Part shown: positions 1 through 6,357 of the stretch, one piece after another
How positions within the stretch are numbered: the stretch's first letter is position 1
How the letters are laid out: each line of letters opens with the position of its first letter
Source: Candidatus Aminicenantota bacterium
GTDB lineage: Bacteria > Acidobacteriota > Aminicenantia > Aminicenantales > Aminicenantaceae
Direction: 5' to 3'
Length of the DNA: 6,357 bases
Assembly: GCA_016926925.1 (NCBI GenBank)
Contig: JAFGNQ010000056.1
Location: forward strand, 1-6,357
The notes under the pieces: model-generated
The model's input: only the letters and a program-made list of their open reading frames with translations
What the model was told of the DNA's origin: nothing
Databases searched by the model: none
Program-made: the position numbers and the translations under genes

Positions 1-914
1 AGGGCTAAGTTCGTATGATTCAGGTGGGAAAAGTAAATTTTAATCCTGCCGGCTTTCGCCAGAGGGCTGAGAAGTTCCATACTGGCCGTTATGAAGGGGT
101 GTCCGATTTTGGAGAGGTCACGGCCGGGAAGTTCATCCGGGCTGTAAAAGGTGCCGTCGAGGATTGCACAGTCGACTCTTTCGACTTCTTTCTTTATGGA
201 ACGGTCCCAAGCCTCCCAACTCTGTATGTCCGGAATGTAGAGCAATTTTTTGTTTTCACTTTGAACGATCAGCCCAATCGTATCCGAATATTCATCTCTG
301 TGAGGGACGAGGATCGGGATGAATGAAATTTGCGGTGTGAGTTTCACTTCCGTATCCGGACGCAGTGTTTGGATAGCGATGTTTTCGTAGCGGACCATTT
401 GGCTCCAAGGTCCGTTTTCTTCCAGAAAGCGTGCCATCCTTGCGGTACAATAGACCGGGATTTGTGTGGAATTCAAGCCTTCGTATCCGTAAAACATCAA
501 CCCCGTATAGTGGCCGATGTGGGCATGGGTCAGTAGAATGCCATGGGGCGTGTTGATCTTTTCCTCGGAAGCATATCCCATTCTGCTGTGGATCATATCA
601 AATTGAGGACCGATGTCGGGAGAGGCGTCAACGACAAATGCCTTCTTTTCTTTCAGGTCGCAGATTGCGATGGAGGGTTTGAGACGTATGCAATCGGGTT
701 TTTTTCGGGCGCGTTGACAATTCGGACAGTAACATCCGATATGGGGAATTCCCCCGTCTTGAGCTGTTCCAAGTACTTTGACGATCACATCCGGATCTTC
801 GAGCATCGCTGAATAACGGGATCTGGAAGAAGTGCGTGTTGCCGCCGGTAAAAATAAAACATGCATCCCTGCCAGGGAACCCAAGCCTGTTTTTATGAAA
901 TTCCGTCGTTTCAT
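1..914 (-). CDS. PqqB-like MBL-fold hydrolase with Tat signal (3' end off window)
   Basis: I read 304 codons from ATG at 914 to the left edge with no stop, so the C-terminus is missing. An in-frame TGA lies just upstream, and this is the first in-frame ATG. A GGAG at 930-933 is about 15 nt away, rather far for a ribosome site. Residues 1-25 look like a Tat signal peptide: KRRNFIK, then a mild hydrophobic stretch ending near LPAA, so export to the periplasm is likely. The mature part has a PqqB-like cysteine cluster CYCPNC (61-66) and the metallo-beta-lactamase motif HAHIGH (130-135). Further candidate ligands are H205, D229, D253 and H297/H300. The usual Asp of HxHxDH is Gly134, so the second metal site may be weak. 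PqqB itself is cytoplasmic and acts in PQQ synthesis; with no other pqq gene visible and an export signal, I infer a relative of unknown substrate, not true PqqB. It follows metG by 61 nt on the same strand and may share its transcript. Confidence 0.85.
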   Translation of the reverse strand, partial: MKRRNFIKTGLGSLAGMHVLFLPAATRTSSRSRYSAMLEDPDVIVKVLGTAQDGGIPHIGCYCPNCQRARKKPDCIRLKPSIAICDLKEKKAFVVDASPDIGPQFDMIHSRMGYASEEKINTPHGILLTHAHIGHYTGLMFYGYEGLNSTQIPVYCTARMARFLEENGPWSQMVRYENIAIQTLRPDTEVKLTPQISFIPILVPHRDEYSDTIGLIVQSENKKLLYIPDIQSWEAWDRSIKKEVERVDCAILDGTFYSPDELPGRDLSKIGHPFITASMELLSPLAKAGRIKIYFSHLNHTNLA

Positions 915-975
915 AATCGAAGGATTTCACTCCGATCAATGATGAAAGGATACAAAAATTCGGTCGGAACCGGGT

Positions 976-2910
976 TCAGCGCACTTTCGAGCCTGCCGGT
1001 ATATCTGCGACAAAAAACGGAATATAAGCTTTTCCTTTTACCTCAGCGGCCAACAACATAGCCTGCGACTCAACGCCTCGAATAACGGCGGGCTTCAAGT
1101 TGACGATAACGATCAGCTTCTTTCCGATCAGGTCTTCGGGGGCGTAGGTGTCGGCGATTCCGGCAACCATCTGTCTCTGTTCGTCCCCGAGACTGATTTG
1201 AAACTTGAGGAGCTTATCCGTTCCTTCCACTCTTTCGGCCTTGAGGATTTCGGCAACCCGGAGGTCCATTCTTTTAAATTCGTCAAAGCTAATAATATCC
1301 ATATTCTCCTCCTTTGCAGCCTTGACCTGCGTCTTTTCGTCTTCGGCCAAGAAGTCTTTCAAATCGACCCTTGGGAAGAGGGGCTCTGGTTTTTGCATCT
1401 CAAAGCCCTTTTTGAAGTCGTCAAAATTGAGTGTGTCGAAATGTATATCGGTGATGTTGCGATTTTCACCCAGGTATTTCCAAATTTTGGATGCCGACTC
1501 CGGCATAACGGGATAGAGACAGAAAGCAAGAACCCGGATGGCCGAGGCCGCCTGGAACAAGACCCTTGCCAGCCTCTGTCTATGTGCTTCGTCTTTGGAT
1601 AATTTCCAGGGTTCGTTCTCAGCCAGATACTTGTTCACGGCGTTGATGTATACCCATATTTCTTCCAAAGCCCTGTTCAAGGTGCAGTTTTCATAATGAT
1701 GGATAACTCTTTCCCTGAGGGATTCCGAACCGAGGCGAAGCTCTTTGTCCGAATCATTCTCTTTTTCCATGTCTTCGATCATGCCGCCGAAGTAATTGTA
1801 AACCATGGTCAGTGTTCTCTGAACCAGATTCCCCAGGTCGTTGGCCAGGTCCGAGTTCACGCGGTGGATAAATCCCTCATGAGAGAAGTTTCCATCCAGC
1901 CCTATGGGAACCTCTCTCAAAAGAAAATAGCGGAGCGGATCCGTTCCGAATGAATTCAGAATGACGTAGGGATCCAGAACGTTTCCTTTGGACTTGGACA
2001 TTTTCGTCTCGTCCCGCATCCACCATCCATGGGCGAATACGGTTTCGGGGAGAGGAAATCCCGAGGCCATGAGAAAAGCCGGCCAGTAAACGGCATGGAA
2101 CCGGATGATGTCTTTTCCGATCAAATGAACGTTTGCCGGCCAGAATTTCTCATATTGATTCCGATTCCAATCGTAACCGACAGCCGTCAAATAGTTGAAT
2201 AAGGCATCGAACCAAACATAGATCGTGTGCTCTCTGTCATCGAGTACCGGAATAGCCCACTTGACTGTTGTTCGTGTCAGACTCAGGTCCTTGAGTCCGT
2301 GCCTGACGAAGCTCGTGACTTCATTCATGCGGGATTGCGGCCGGACAAAGGATGGATTTTTTTCGTAAAAATCCAAGAGATGCTTTTGATAGCCAGACAA
2401 CCTGAAAAAATACGTTTCTTCGGTCAGTCTGCCCGCCGGTTTTCCGCAATCCGGACAAATTTTTTCGTCGCCATCCTCAAGCGGGACATCCTCTGAGAGA
2501 AAACATTCGTCGGATACACAATAAAAACCTTCATAGATTCCTTTGTAGATGTCGCCTTTATCCATCAATTTTTTGAAGAGTTTCTGGACGGTCTTTTCAT
2601 GGAAGGCTTCTGTGGTCCGAATAAAATAGTCGTATTGAATGTTCAGATCTTTCCAGAGATTTTTGAACCGCTGCACGTTTCTATCGGCCAATTCCATAGG
2701 CTTGAGCCCTCTCTCAGCTGCCGACTTTTCCATCTTCTGGCCGTGCTCGTCCGTCCCTGTGAGGAAAAAAACGTCATGACCTGTCATTTTTTTGAAGCGG
2801 CTGATGGCATCTGCAATGATGGTTGTGTAGGCGTTTCCGATATGCGGGATATCGTTCACATAGTAGATGGGTGTTGTGATGTAGAAGGTTCTCTTAGAGC
2901 TCTTTTCCAC
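976..2910 (-). CDS. metG: Methionyl-tRNA synthetase with C-terminal tRNA-binding domain
   Basis: This 644-residue cytoplasmic enzyme attaches methionine to tRNA-Met using ATP, supplying both initiation and elongation. The class I signature HIGN is at 23-26 and KMSKS at 303-307. A zinc-knuckle insertion spans about 131-155 (C131, C136, C152, C155). WFDAL (233-237) and the GKDIIRFH stretch from 265 are typical MetRS core segments. NEPW (432-435) carries the Trp that in the family reads the anticodon. Residues from about 541 to the end form a Trbp111/EMAPII-like tRNA-binding domain, which usually also dimerises the enzyme; the length fits MetRS carrying this fusion. The start is GTG at 2910: a TAA lies six codons upstream with no ATG, GTG or TTG between, and a strong AAGGAGGT sits 7 nt before it. 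The start overlaps the end of folE by 17 nt, so translation is probably coupled. The first cysteine pair has C-x4-C spacing, which is unusual. Confidence 0.98.
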   Translation of the reverse strand: MEKSSKRTFYITTPIYYVNDIPHIGNAYTTIIADAISRFKKMTGHDVFFLTGTDEHGQKMEKSAAERGLKPMELADRNVQRFKNLWKDLNIQYDYFIRTTEAFHEKTVQKLFKKLMDKGDIYKGIYEGFYCVSDECFLSEDVPLEDGDEKICPDCGKPAGRLTEETYFFRLSGYQKHLLDFYEKNPSFVRPQSRMNEVTSFVRHGLKDLSLTRTTVKWAIPVLDDREHTIYVWFDALFNYLTAVGYDWNRNQYEKFWPANVHLIGKDIIRFHAVYWPAFLMASGFPLPETVFAHGWWMRDETKMSKSKGNVLDPYVILNSFGTDPLRYFLLREVPIGLDGNFSHEGFIHRVNSDLANDLGNLVQRTLTMVYNYFGGMIEDMEKENDSDKELRLGSESLRERVIHHYENCTLNRALEEIWVYINAVNKYLAENEPWKLSKDEAHRQRLARVLFQAASAIRVLAFCLYPVMPESASKIWKYLGENRNITDIHFDTLNFDDFKKGFEMQKPEPLFPRVDLKDFLAEDEKTQVKAAKEENMDIISFDEFKRMDLRVAEILKAERVEGTDKLLKFQISLGDEQRQMVAGIADTYAPEDLIGKKLIVIVNLKPAVIRGVESQAMLLAAEVKGKAYIPFFVADIPAGSKVR

Positions 2911-3538
2911 CAGAGAAACCTCCTTTTATCAGATTGATGGCTTCGGCGCGAGTAGCGGCGCTGGAGCGGAAAGAACCCCTGACAGCCGAAGTGACGGTCA
3001 GTGATTTGGGTTTTTTCGCGCCCCTCATCGACATGCACATGTGTTCCGCTTCTATGACGACCATCACACCCAGTGGTTTCAAACGTGTATCGATGAGGTC
3101 GGCTATCTGCTTGGTAAGCCTTTCCTGAACCTGGAGACGTCGCGCAAAACTCTCCACCACTCGGGCAATCTTACTGAGCCCCACGATCCGGCCCTCCTTT
3201 GGTATGTAAGCGACGTGAGCCACTCCTGCAAACGGAAGCAGGTGGTGTTCACACATCGAATACAGCGGAATATTTTTGATGATCACCATCTCATCGTGCT
3301 TCTCTTCCTGGATGATTTTCATATGGACGGCCGGGTCCTCACAAAGCCCTCCCAGAATCTCTTTAAACATGCTTGCGACTCGTTTGGGGGTTCTCTGTAT
3401 CCCGGGCCGCTGCGGATCTTCACCGATTCCTTCCAGAATGAGTTTAACTCCTTTTTCGATCTTCCCAAGGTTAACAAGACTCTTCATCGTCGGTGTGGGG
3501 TTTTTCTGATTTTTCGGAGTCTGCGATTTTACTGTCAT
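2894..3538 (-). CDS. folE: GTP cyclohydrolase I (FolE)
   Basis: This enzyme converts GTP to 7,8-dihydroneopterin triphosphate and formate, the first step towards tetrahydrofolate and, in some bacteria, to tetrahydrobiopterin or queuosine precursors. It is a cytoplasmic homodecamer with one zinc per active site. The 214 residues include the signature [10 protein letters not shown] (94-103), giving zinc ligands C96 and H99, and [11 protein letters not shown] (163-173), giving the third ligand C168. The segment from 116, [19 protein letters not shown], is the conserved FolE middle region. Residues 1-17 are a polar, Lys/Pro/Thr-rich tail not needed for the fold. I keep the ATG at 3538 because GAGGAAAGT directly precedes it and it forms an ATGA overlap with the larC stop; the internal Met18 has no ribosome site. 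The 3' end overlaps metG by 17 nt. It is the zinc-dependent type IA by its cysteines, not the FolE2 type. Confidence 0.97.
   Translation of the reverse strand: MTVKSQTPKNQKNPTPTMKSLVNLGKIEKGVKLILEGIGEDPQRPGIQRTPKRVASMFKEILGGLCEDPAVHMKIIQEEKHDEMVIIKNIPLYSMCEHHLLPFAGVAHVAYIPKEGRIVGLSKIARVVESFARRLQVQERLTKQIADLIDTRLKPLGVMVVIEAEHMCMSMRGAKKPKSLTVTSAVRGSFRSSAATRAEAINLIKGGFSGGKEL
2918..2925 (-). promoter_or_regulatory. metG ribosome binding site inside folE
   Basis: AAGGAGGT on the minus strand is a full match to the anti-Shine-Dalgarno core and lies 7 nt before the GTG at 2910. It sits within the last codons of folE and fixes the metG start as GTG. The strong site may offset the weaker start codon and allow re-initiation by ribosomes finishing folE. 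Confidence 0.85.
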
Positions 3539-4722
3539 ACTTTCCTCTTTATCTTATCTTTTCGATAGTATTCGCTTCTAACCATTTCCATGATTTTTTT
3601 TACGGGCGTATTGTGCTTTTCCGCCGCCTTCAAACATTCCGCATATTCCGGCTGTACGTTAACTTCTTCGCCCTCCAGGTAGGCAATTTTGACCGGGATT
3701 TCATCTCCCATAAGCTCGATGAAAACGGTTTTTCTTTCGAGAGTGCGTCTGCCCACCGGAAAGTATCGGATCCCTATAGAGCTGGTCTCTTTAAAAATAG
3801 CCTTGACAAGACTGTCCATTTTGCCGAGCTCGGCCAATACGGTCAGTTTCACGGCTTGCCTGTTCTTCTTCATGAGGATGGGAGAGATAAAAACATCCAA
3901 AGCTCCCAAGGAGAAGGCTCTGTCGTAAAAATGAGCGAGAACTTGAGGTGTCGAATCGTCGATATTCGTCTCGATTTGATAGATGTCTTTCTCTTCATGG
4001 AATTCCTCTTTCTTTCCGAAAAAAACCCGCAGAATGTTTGGAAAATCGGGGAAATCTCTGTTTCCGGCCCCGCATCCGATCCGCTCATAGCAGATTTCAG
4101 GGAAGGGCAGGAACTTTTCGATCAGCGTTGCCGCTATGGCCGCTCCTGTCGGCGTTACCAATTCCTGCTTGACCCAGGCCGAGTAGGCGGGGATGCCTTT
4201 GAGGAGCTCAGCCACTGCAGGAGGTGGAACGGGTAGGATTCCGTGCGAAGTCTTGACCCATCCCCGGCCAACATTCAAAGGTGATGCGTAGAATGAGCCG
4301 ATATTGAGATGGTTCAAGAGAAACGAACACCCTACGATATCGATGATCGCATCATCCGCTCCCGCCTCATGGAGGTGTGTCTTCTCGAATTTATGGCCGT
4401 GGACATGGGATTCGGCTTCGAAGAGTTTGCGAAAAATAGCCAGGGACATCCCTTTGACGTCCGGGTTCAGGGATGCGTTCCCTATGAGGTTTTCGATGTC
4501 GTTCCATTTGCGCGTGACCGATTGGTTCCGACGGACTTCGACATCCACCTTGAGCGCCCGTAGAGAGGATCTTTTTGTCTCCTTGATGTGGATCTCAACG
4601 GGAAGCTTCAGGTCCGCCATTTTGTCTTTAAAGAGCTTATGTGGGACTCCGAGGTCGAGGAGGGCCCCCAGAATCATATCCCCGCTCATTCCTGCAACCG
4701 CATCGAAGTAAATGAATTTCAT
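3535..4722 (-). CDS. larC: Nickel-pincer cofactor biosynthesis protein LarC
   Basis: LarC is a CTP-dependent nickel insertase (cyclometallase) that performs the last step in making the nickel-pincer nucleotide used by lactate racemase LarA and related enzymes. The 395 residues match the whole family (formerly DUF111). [10 protein letters not shown] (7-16) is the N-terminal signature, a His-rich HVHGH (106-110) follows, then [16 protein letters not shown] (117-132 region), [19 protein letters not shown] (152-170), ETNIDD (251-256) and the C-terminal [10 protein letters not shown] segment from 284. In Lactiplantibacillus plantarum the protein is made from two frames by programmed frameshifting; here it is one uninterrupted frame. 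The ATG at 4722 has AGAGGAAG about 10 nt upstream and follows the sirtuin stop by 15 nt. Its TGA overlaps the folE ATG. No larA, larB or larE lies in the window, so the client enzyme is unknown. Confidence 0.95.
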   Translation of the reverse strand: MKFIYFDAVAGMSGDMILGALLDLGVPHKLFKDKMADLKLPVEIHIKETKRSSLRALKVDVEVRRNQSVTRKWNDIENLIGNASLNPDVKGMSLAIFRKLFEAESHVHGHKFEKTHLHEAGADDAIIDIVGCSFLLNHLNIGSFYASPLNVGRGWVKTSHGILPVPPPAVAELLKGIPAYSAWVKQELVTPTGAAIAATLIEKFLPFPEICYERIGCGAGNRDFPDFPNILRVFFGKKEEFHEEKDIYQIETNIDDSTPQVLAHFYDRAFSLGALDVFISPILMKKNRQAVKLTVLAELGKMDSLVKAIFKETSSIGIRYFPVGRRTLERKTVFIELMGDEIPVKIAYLEGEEVNVQPEYAECLKAAEKHNTPVKKIMEMVRSEYYRKDKIKRKV

Positions 4723-4737
4723 CGGACTGACTTCCTC

Positions 4738-5493
4738 TTAATGTTGGAGTGTTTCGGACAATTTTCTGTCGATTTTAGGGAGAATTTCGCCGGATTTCCC
4801 CCTGAAGGAGAAATGAGTGTATACAGTGAGCGGGGTGGGGTCCGGATTGACCTCCACGATCTTGGCCCCTGCATCGGCGGCTGCTATGGGTAGAGATGCG
4901 GCAGGCTGTACGACTGCCGATGTTCCTATGACGAACATTACGTCACAGCTGGTGCTCAGAGCAAATGACTGCTGTATAACGGAGGCGTCCAGAGACTCTC
5001 CAAACCAGACGACGTGCGGTCTGAGAAGCGCCCCGCAATCCGGACAGCGGGGCGGGATCTCTGAAAGCGGGATCTCGTGGTTTTCCGTGATCGTCTTCTC
5101 TGTGGTGCATCTCAGCTTCCAGATGTTTCCGTGAAGCTCGAGAATTTTCTTCGATCCGGCCTTGGCATGGAAGCCGTCGATGTTCTGGGTGATTACGTTG
5201 AAGTAGGGGAAAAAGGCTTCCCATTTAGCCAGGACTCTATGCCCATCGTTGATGTCTTTGGATCCTATGATACCCCTTCGCCAGTTATACCACTCCCAAA
5301 CGAGACCCGGATCTTGGGAAAAGGCTTGAGGTGTGGCCAGCTGTTCGGCTCTGTAGTTTTTCCAAAGTCCGTCCTCTCCCCGAAAAGTCGGGATTCCCGA
5401 TTCTGCCGAAATTCCCGCACCTGTGAGGACAACCACCCGGCTGGTCCGGCTGAGGATGGGCACTAATTCACGTATTTTCTGTTCGTTATCCAT
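4738..5493 (-). CDS. cobB: NAD-dependent protein deacylase, class III sirtuin (CobB-like)
   Basis: Sirtuins remove acyl groups from lysines using NAD+, releasing nicotinamide and O-acyl-ADP-ribose; the enzyme acts in the cytoplasm. From ATG at 5493 the protein has 251 residues. GAGIS (25-29) and FRG (38-40) bind NAD, TQNID (102-106) forms the nicotinamide pocket, and H121 in ELHGN is the catalytic base. PHVVWFGE (159-166) and GTS (190-192) complete the core. YNWRR (69-73) gives the Tyr-x-x-Arg pair of class III sirtuins (CobB, SIRT5), which favours succinyl- or malonyl-lysine. The zinc site shows only three cysteines (C129, C150, C153); Glu132 stands where the second Cys of CxxC is usual. The frame opens 51 nt further upstream at 5544, but I prefer 5493 because TAGGAAA precedes it, while the longer forms lack a ribosome site. 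It is the first gene of the leftward run, 15 nt before larC. Confidence 0.93.
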   Translation of the reverse strand: MDNEQKIRELVPILSRTSRVVVLTGAGISAESGIPTFRGEDGLWKNYRAEQLATPQAFSQDPGLVWEWYNWRRGIIGSKDINDGHRVLAKWEAFFPYFNVITQNIDGFHAKAGSKKILELHGNIWKLRCTTEKTITENHEIPLSEIPPRCPDCGALLRPHVVWFGESLDASVIQQSFALSTSCDVMFVIGTSAVVQPAASLPIAAADAGAKIVEVNPDPTPLTVYTHFSFRGKSGEILPKIDRKLSETLQH

Positions 5494-5568
5494 CGAGTTT
5501 CCTACTGCCATAGGATAACCAAATTGCCCGCAAAACACAAACATCTTTCATAGCCGCCCGCGTCTTTT

Positions 5569-5580
5569 CATTCCGGAATG
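5569..5580. repeat. 12-bp perfect palindrome in the divergent intergenic region
   Basis: CATTCCGGAATG reads the same on both strands, and a looser TTTTCA/TGAAAA pair flanks it (5565-5570 and 5582-5587). It lies in the predicted untranslated leader of the sirtuin gene, 76 nt before its start. It could bind a dimeric regulator, but a palindrome this short may occur by chance. No T-tract follows on either strand, so it is not a simple terminator. Confidence 0.35.
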
Positions 5581-5608
5581 TTGAAAAAAATACATGTTCC
5601 TCCGCTTC

Positions 5609-5637
5609 TTGACTTGATGCATGAGAAATTATATACA
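5609..5637 (+). promoter_or_regulatory. Predicted sigma70-type promoter for the MTAP-family gene
   Basis: TTGACT (5609-5614) matches the -35 consensus at five of six bases. A spacer of exactly 17 nt leads to TATACA (5632-5637), four of six for the -10. Transcription would start near 5644, leaving a leader of about 90 nt before the ATG at 5734. Orientation and position fit the only plus-strand gene. The prediction rests on consensus matching alone. Confidence 0.6.
5628..5633 (-). promoter_or_regulatory. Possible leftward -10 element for the sirtuin-larC-folE-metG run
   Basis: The minus strand reads TATAAT here, a perfect -10 hexamer, overlapping the rightward -10. No good -35 is found at normal spacing; the nearest candidate, TTGCAC, is only 14 nt away. 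If used, it would leave a leader of about 125 nt before the sirtuin start at 5493. A leftward promoter must exist in or near this region, but this exact site is tentative. Confidence 0.3.
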
Positions 5638-5675
5638 AGTCGGGTATGTGCAAGCTGAGCATTTTTTAGTTCTTC

Positions 5676-5691
5676 TGTTGTGAGCACAACA
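5676..5691. promoter_or_regulatory. 16-bp perfect inverted repeat, candidate operator
   Basis: TGTTGTGAGCACAACA has two 7-bp arms, TGTTGTG and CACAACA, around a 2-bp centre. It lies about 32-47 nt after the predicted rightward transcription start and 42 nt before the MTAP-family ATG. The 2-nt centre makes a poor RNA hairpin, so a binding site for a dimeric repressor is more likely than an attenuator. The regulator is not in the window. Confidence 0.5.
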
Positions 5692-5733
5692 TGAACGGTT
5701 CGGTATAGTTATTTAAGAAGGGAGCTTAAACCG

Positions 5734-6357
5734 ATGACGGAACACAAACAGCCAAAGGCAGGAATCGGGCTGCTGGGTGGAACGGGGTTGTATGCCATCG
5801 AAGGGCTGGAGGTCCTCGATAAAGTCGACCTGGATACACCTTACGGGAAACCCTCGGATGCCTACGTGATCGGACTTCTCGAAGGGAAGAAGATCGCCTT
5901 CCTCAGTCGTCATGGACAAGGACACTCTCTTCTTCCCTCGGATATCAACTACAGGGCCAACATCTACGGATTCAAGATGCTCGGTGTCGAAAGGATCATT
6001 GCCACAAACTCCGTGGGATCGCTCAAGGAAGAGATGCGTCCTACGGATATCGTCTTCGCCGATCAGTTCTTCGACAGGACATATCGAAGGAGATCCTTTT
6101 TTGGAGAAGGCGTTGCAGCGCATATCGGTTTTGCCGATCCGGTTTGTGGTGAACTTGCTCAACATCTCTTCCAAGCAGGACGGGATCTTGGCTTTTGCGT
6201 TCACCCTAAGGGAACATACATCTGCATCGAGGGTCCGCAGTTTTCTACAAAGGCGGAATCGGGCATTTACCGCTCCTGGGGTTGCGATATCATCGGTATG
6301 ACCGCTGCCACCGAGGCCAAACTTTGCCGTGAGGCTGAGATTTGCTATGCTACAATG
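5734..6357 (+). CDS. mtnP: 5'-methylthioadenosine phosphorylase family protein (3' end off window)
   Basis: The family cleaves 5'-methylthioadenosine, a by-product of polyamine and related syntheses, with phosphate to give adenine and methylthioribose-1-phosphate for methionine and purine salvage. 208 codons are visible, in frame to the right edge; full-length members have about 280-290 residues, so roughly the last quarter is missing. GGTGLY (15-20) is the phosphate-binding loop, RHGQGH (59-64) and NSVGSLKEE (92-100) form the active site, DQFFDRT follows at 110-116, and IEGPQFSTKAES (165-176) and IGMT (187-190) bind the nucleoside. The Thr in IGMT favours MTAP over purine nucleoside phosphorylase, but the base-selecting Asp region lies outside the window, so an inosine- or guanosine-type member remains possible. 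The ATG at 5734 is preceded by AAGGGAG with 9-nt spacing and by an in-frame TGA at 5692 with no other start between. It diverges from the sirtuin gene. Confidence 0.93.
   Translation, partial: MTEHKQPKAGIGLLGGTGLYAIEGLEVLDKVDLDTPYGKPSDAYVIGLLEGKKIAFLSRHGQGHSLLPSDINYRANIYGFKMLGVERIIATNSVGSLKEEMRPTDIVFADQFFDRTYRRRSFFGEGVAAHIGFADPVCGELAQHLFQAGRDLGFCVHPKGTYICIEGPQFSTKAESGIYRSWGCDIIGMTAATEAKLCREAEICYATM

Noticed and set aside
628..939. Minus-strand 103-residue open frame starting MIGVKSFDYE
   Set aside because: It is out of frame with the PqqB-like gene, which shows clear family motifs over the same bases. The short frame has no recognisable motif.
954..972. Possible terminator between metG and the MBL-fold gene: CGGT/ACCG stem followed by five T on the minus strand
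   Set aside because: The stem is only 4 bp and the T-run is short and offset by two bases, too weak to call. The downstream gene could still be read from the same transcript.
3493..4236. Plus-strand open frame of 247 residues opposite larC
   Set aside because: It is antisense to a well-supported LarC and shows no motif. Its length is explained by the codon bias of the opposite gene.
5494..5544. 17-residue N-terminal extension of the sirtuin
   Set aside because: No ribosome binding site precedes the ATG at 5544 or the one at 5511, whereas 5493 has one, and the extension has no homology that I recognise.
5691..5708. Five-codon upstream open frame (MNGSV, stop) in the MTAP leader
   Set aside because: It has no Shine-Dalgarno sequence and overlaps the inverted repeat; an ATG followed soon by a stop is expected by chance in a 90-nt leader.
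5644..5733. Riboswitch (SAM or purine type) before the MTAP-family gene
   Set aside because: The leader is only about 90 nt, and I find no multi-helix fold, conserved core or terminator-like hairpin.
1..6357. Defence system, mobile element or prophage
   Set aside because: All six genes belong to known metabolic or housekeeping families. The sirtuin is a lone deacylase of CobB length with no fused or adjacent defence domain, and no transposase, integrase or direct repeats are visible.

Overview
The window holds six protein-coding genes: five on the minus strand in one tight run, and one on the plus strand that diverges from them. All are bacterial in type, with good Shine-Dalgarno sequences, short or overlapping junctions and mid-range GC. 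No rRNA, tRNA, CRISPR array, insertion sequence or phage gene is visible. A Tat-type signal peptide implies a cytoplasmic membrane with Tat export. The phylum cannot be fixed from this window; an Acidobacteriota/Aminicenantes-like organism is only a guess from the style of the proteins.

Layout, read in the direction of minus-strand transcription (right to left). (1) A class III sirtuin, 5493-4738. (2) After 15 nt, an intact larC, 4722-3535, for nickel insertion into the nickel-pincer cofactor. (3) With a 4-nt ATGA overlap, folE (GTP cyclohydrolase I), 3538-2894. (4) With a 17-nt overlap, metG (methionyl-tRNA synthetase with fused C-terminal tRNA-binding domain), 2910-976, starting at GTG. (5) After 61 nt, a Tat-exported, PqqB-like metallo-beta-lactamase-fold protein, 914 to beyond the left edge. 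Positions 5494-5733 form a 240-bp divergent intergenic region with a good sigma70-type promoter pointing right, a 16-bp perfect inverted repeat downstream of it, a second short palindrome and a possible leftward -10 element. (6) On the plus strand, a 5'-methylthioadenosine phosphorylase family gene starts at 5734 and is cut by the right edge.

The leftward genes look like a translationally coupled housekeeping operon (protein deacylation, metal-cofactor synthesis, folate/pterin synthesis, tRNA charging), not a dedicated pathway. MetG and the MTAP-family enzyme both touch methionine metabolism (charging and salvage), but they are divergently transcribed, so a functional link is only suggestive. 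I see no clear undescribed system. The points most worth checking are the candidate operator in the MTAP leader, larC without its usual lar partners, the exported PqqB-like protein with a changed metal motif, and altered zinc ligands in the sirtuin and MetRS.
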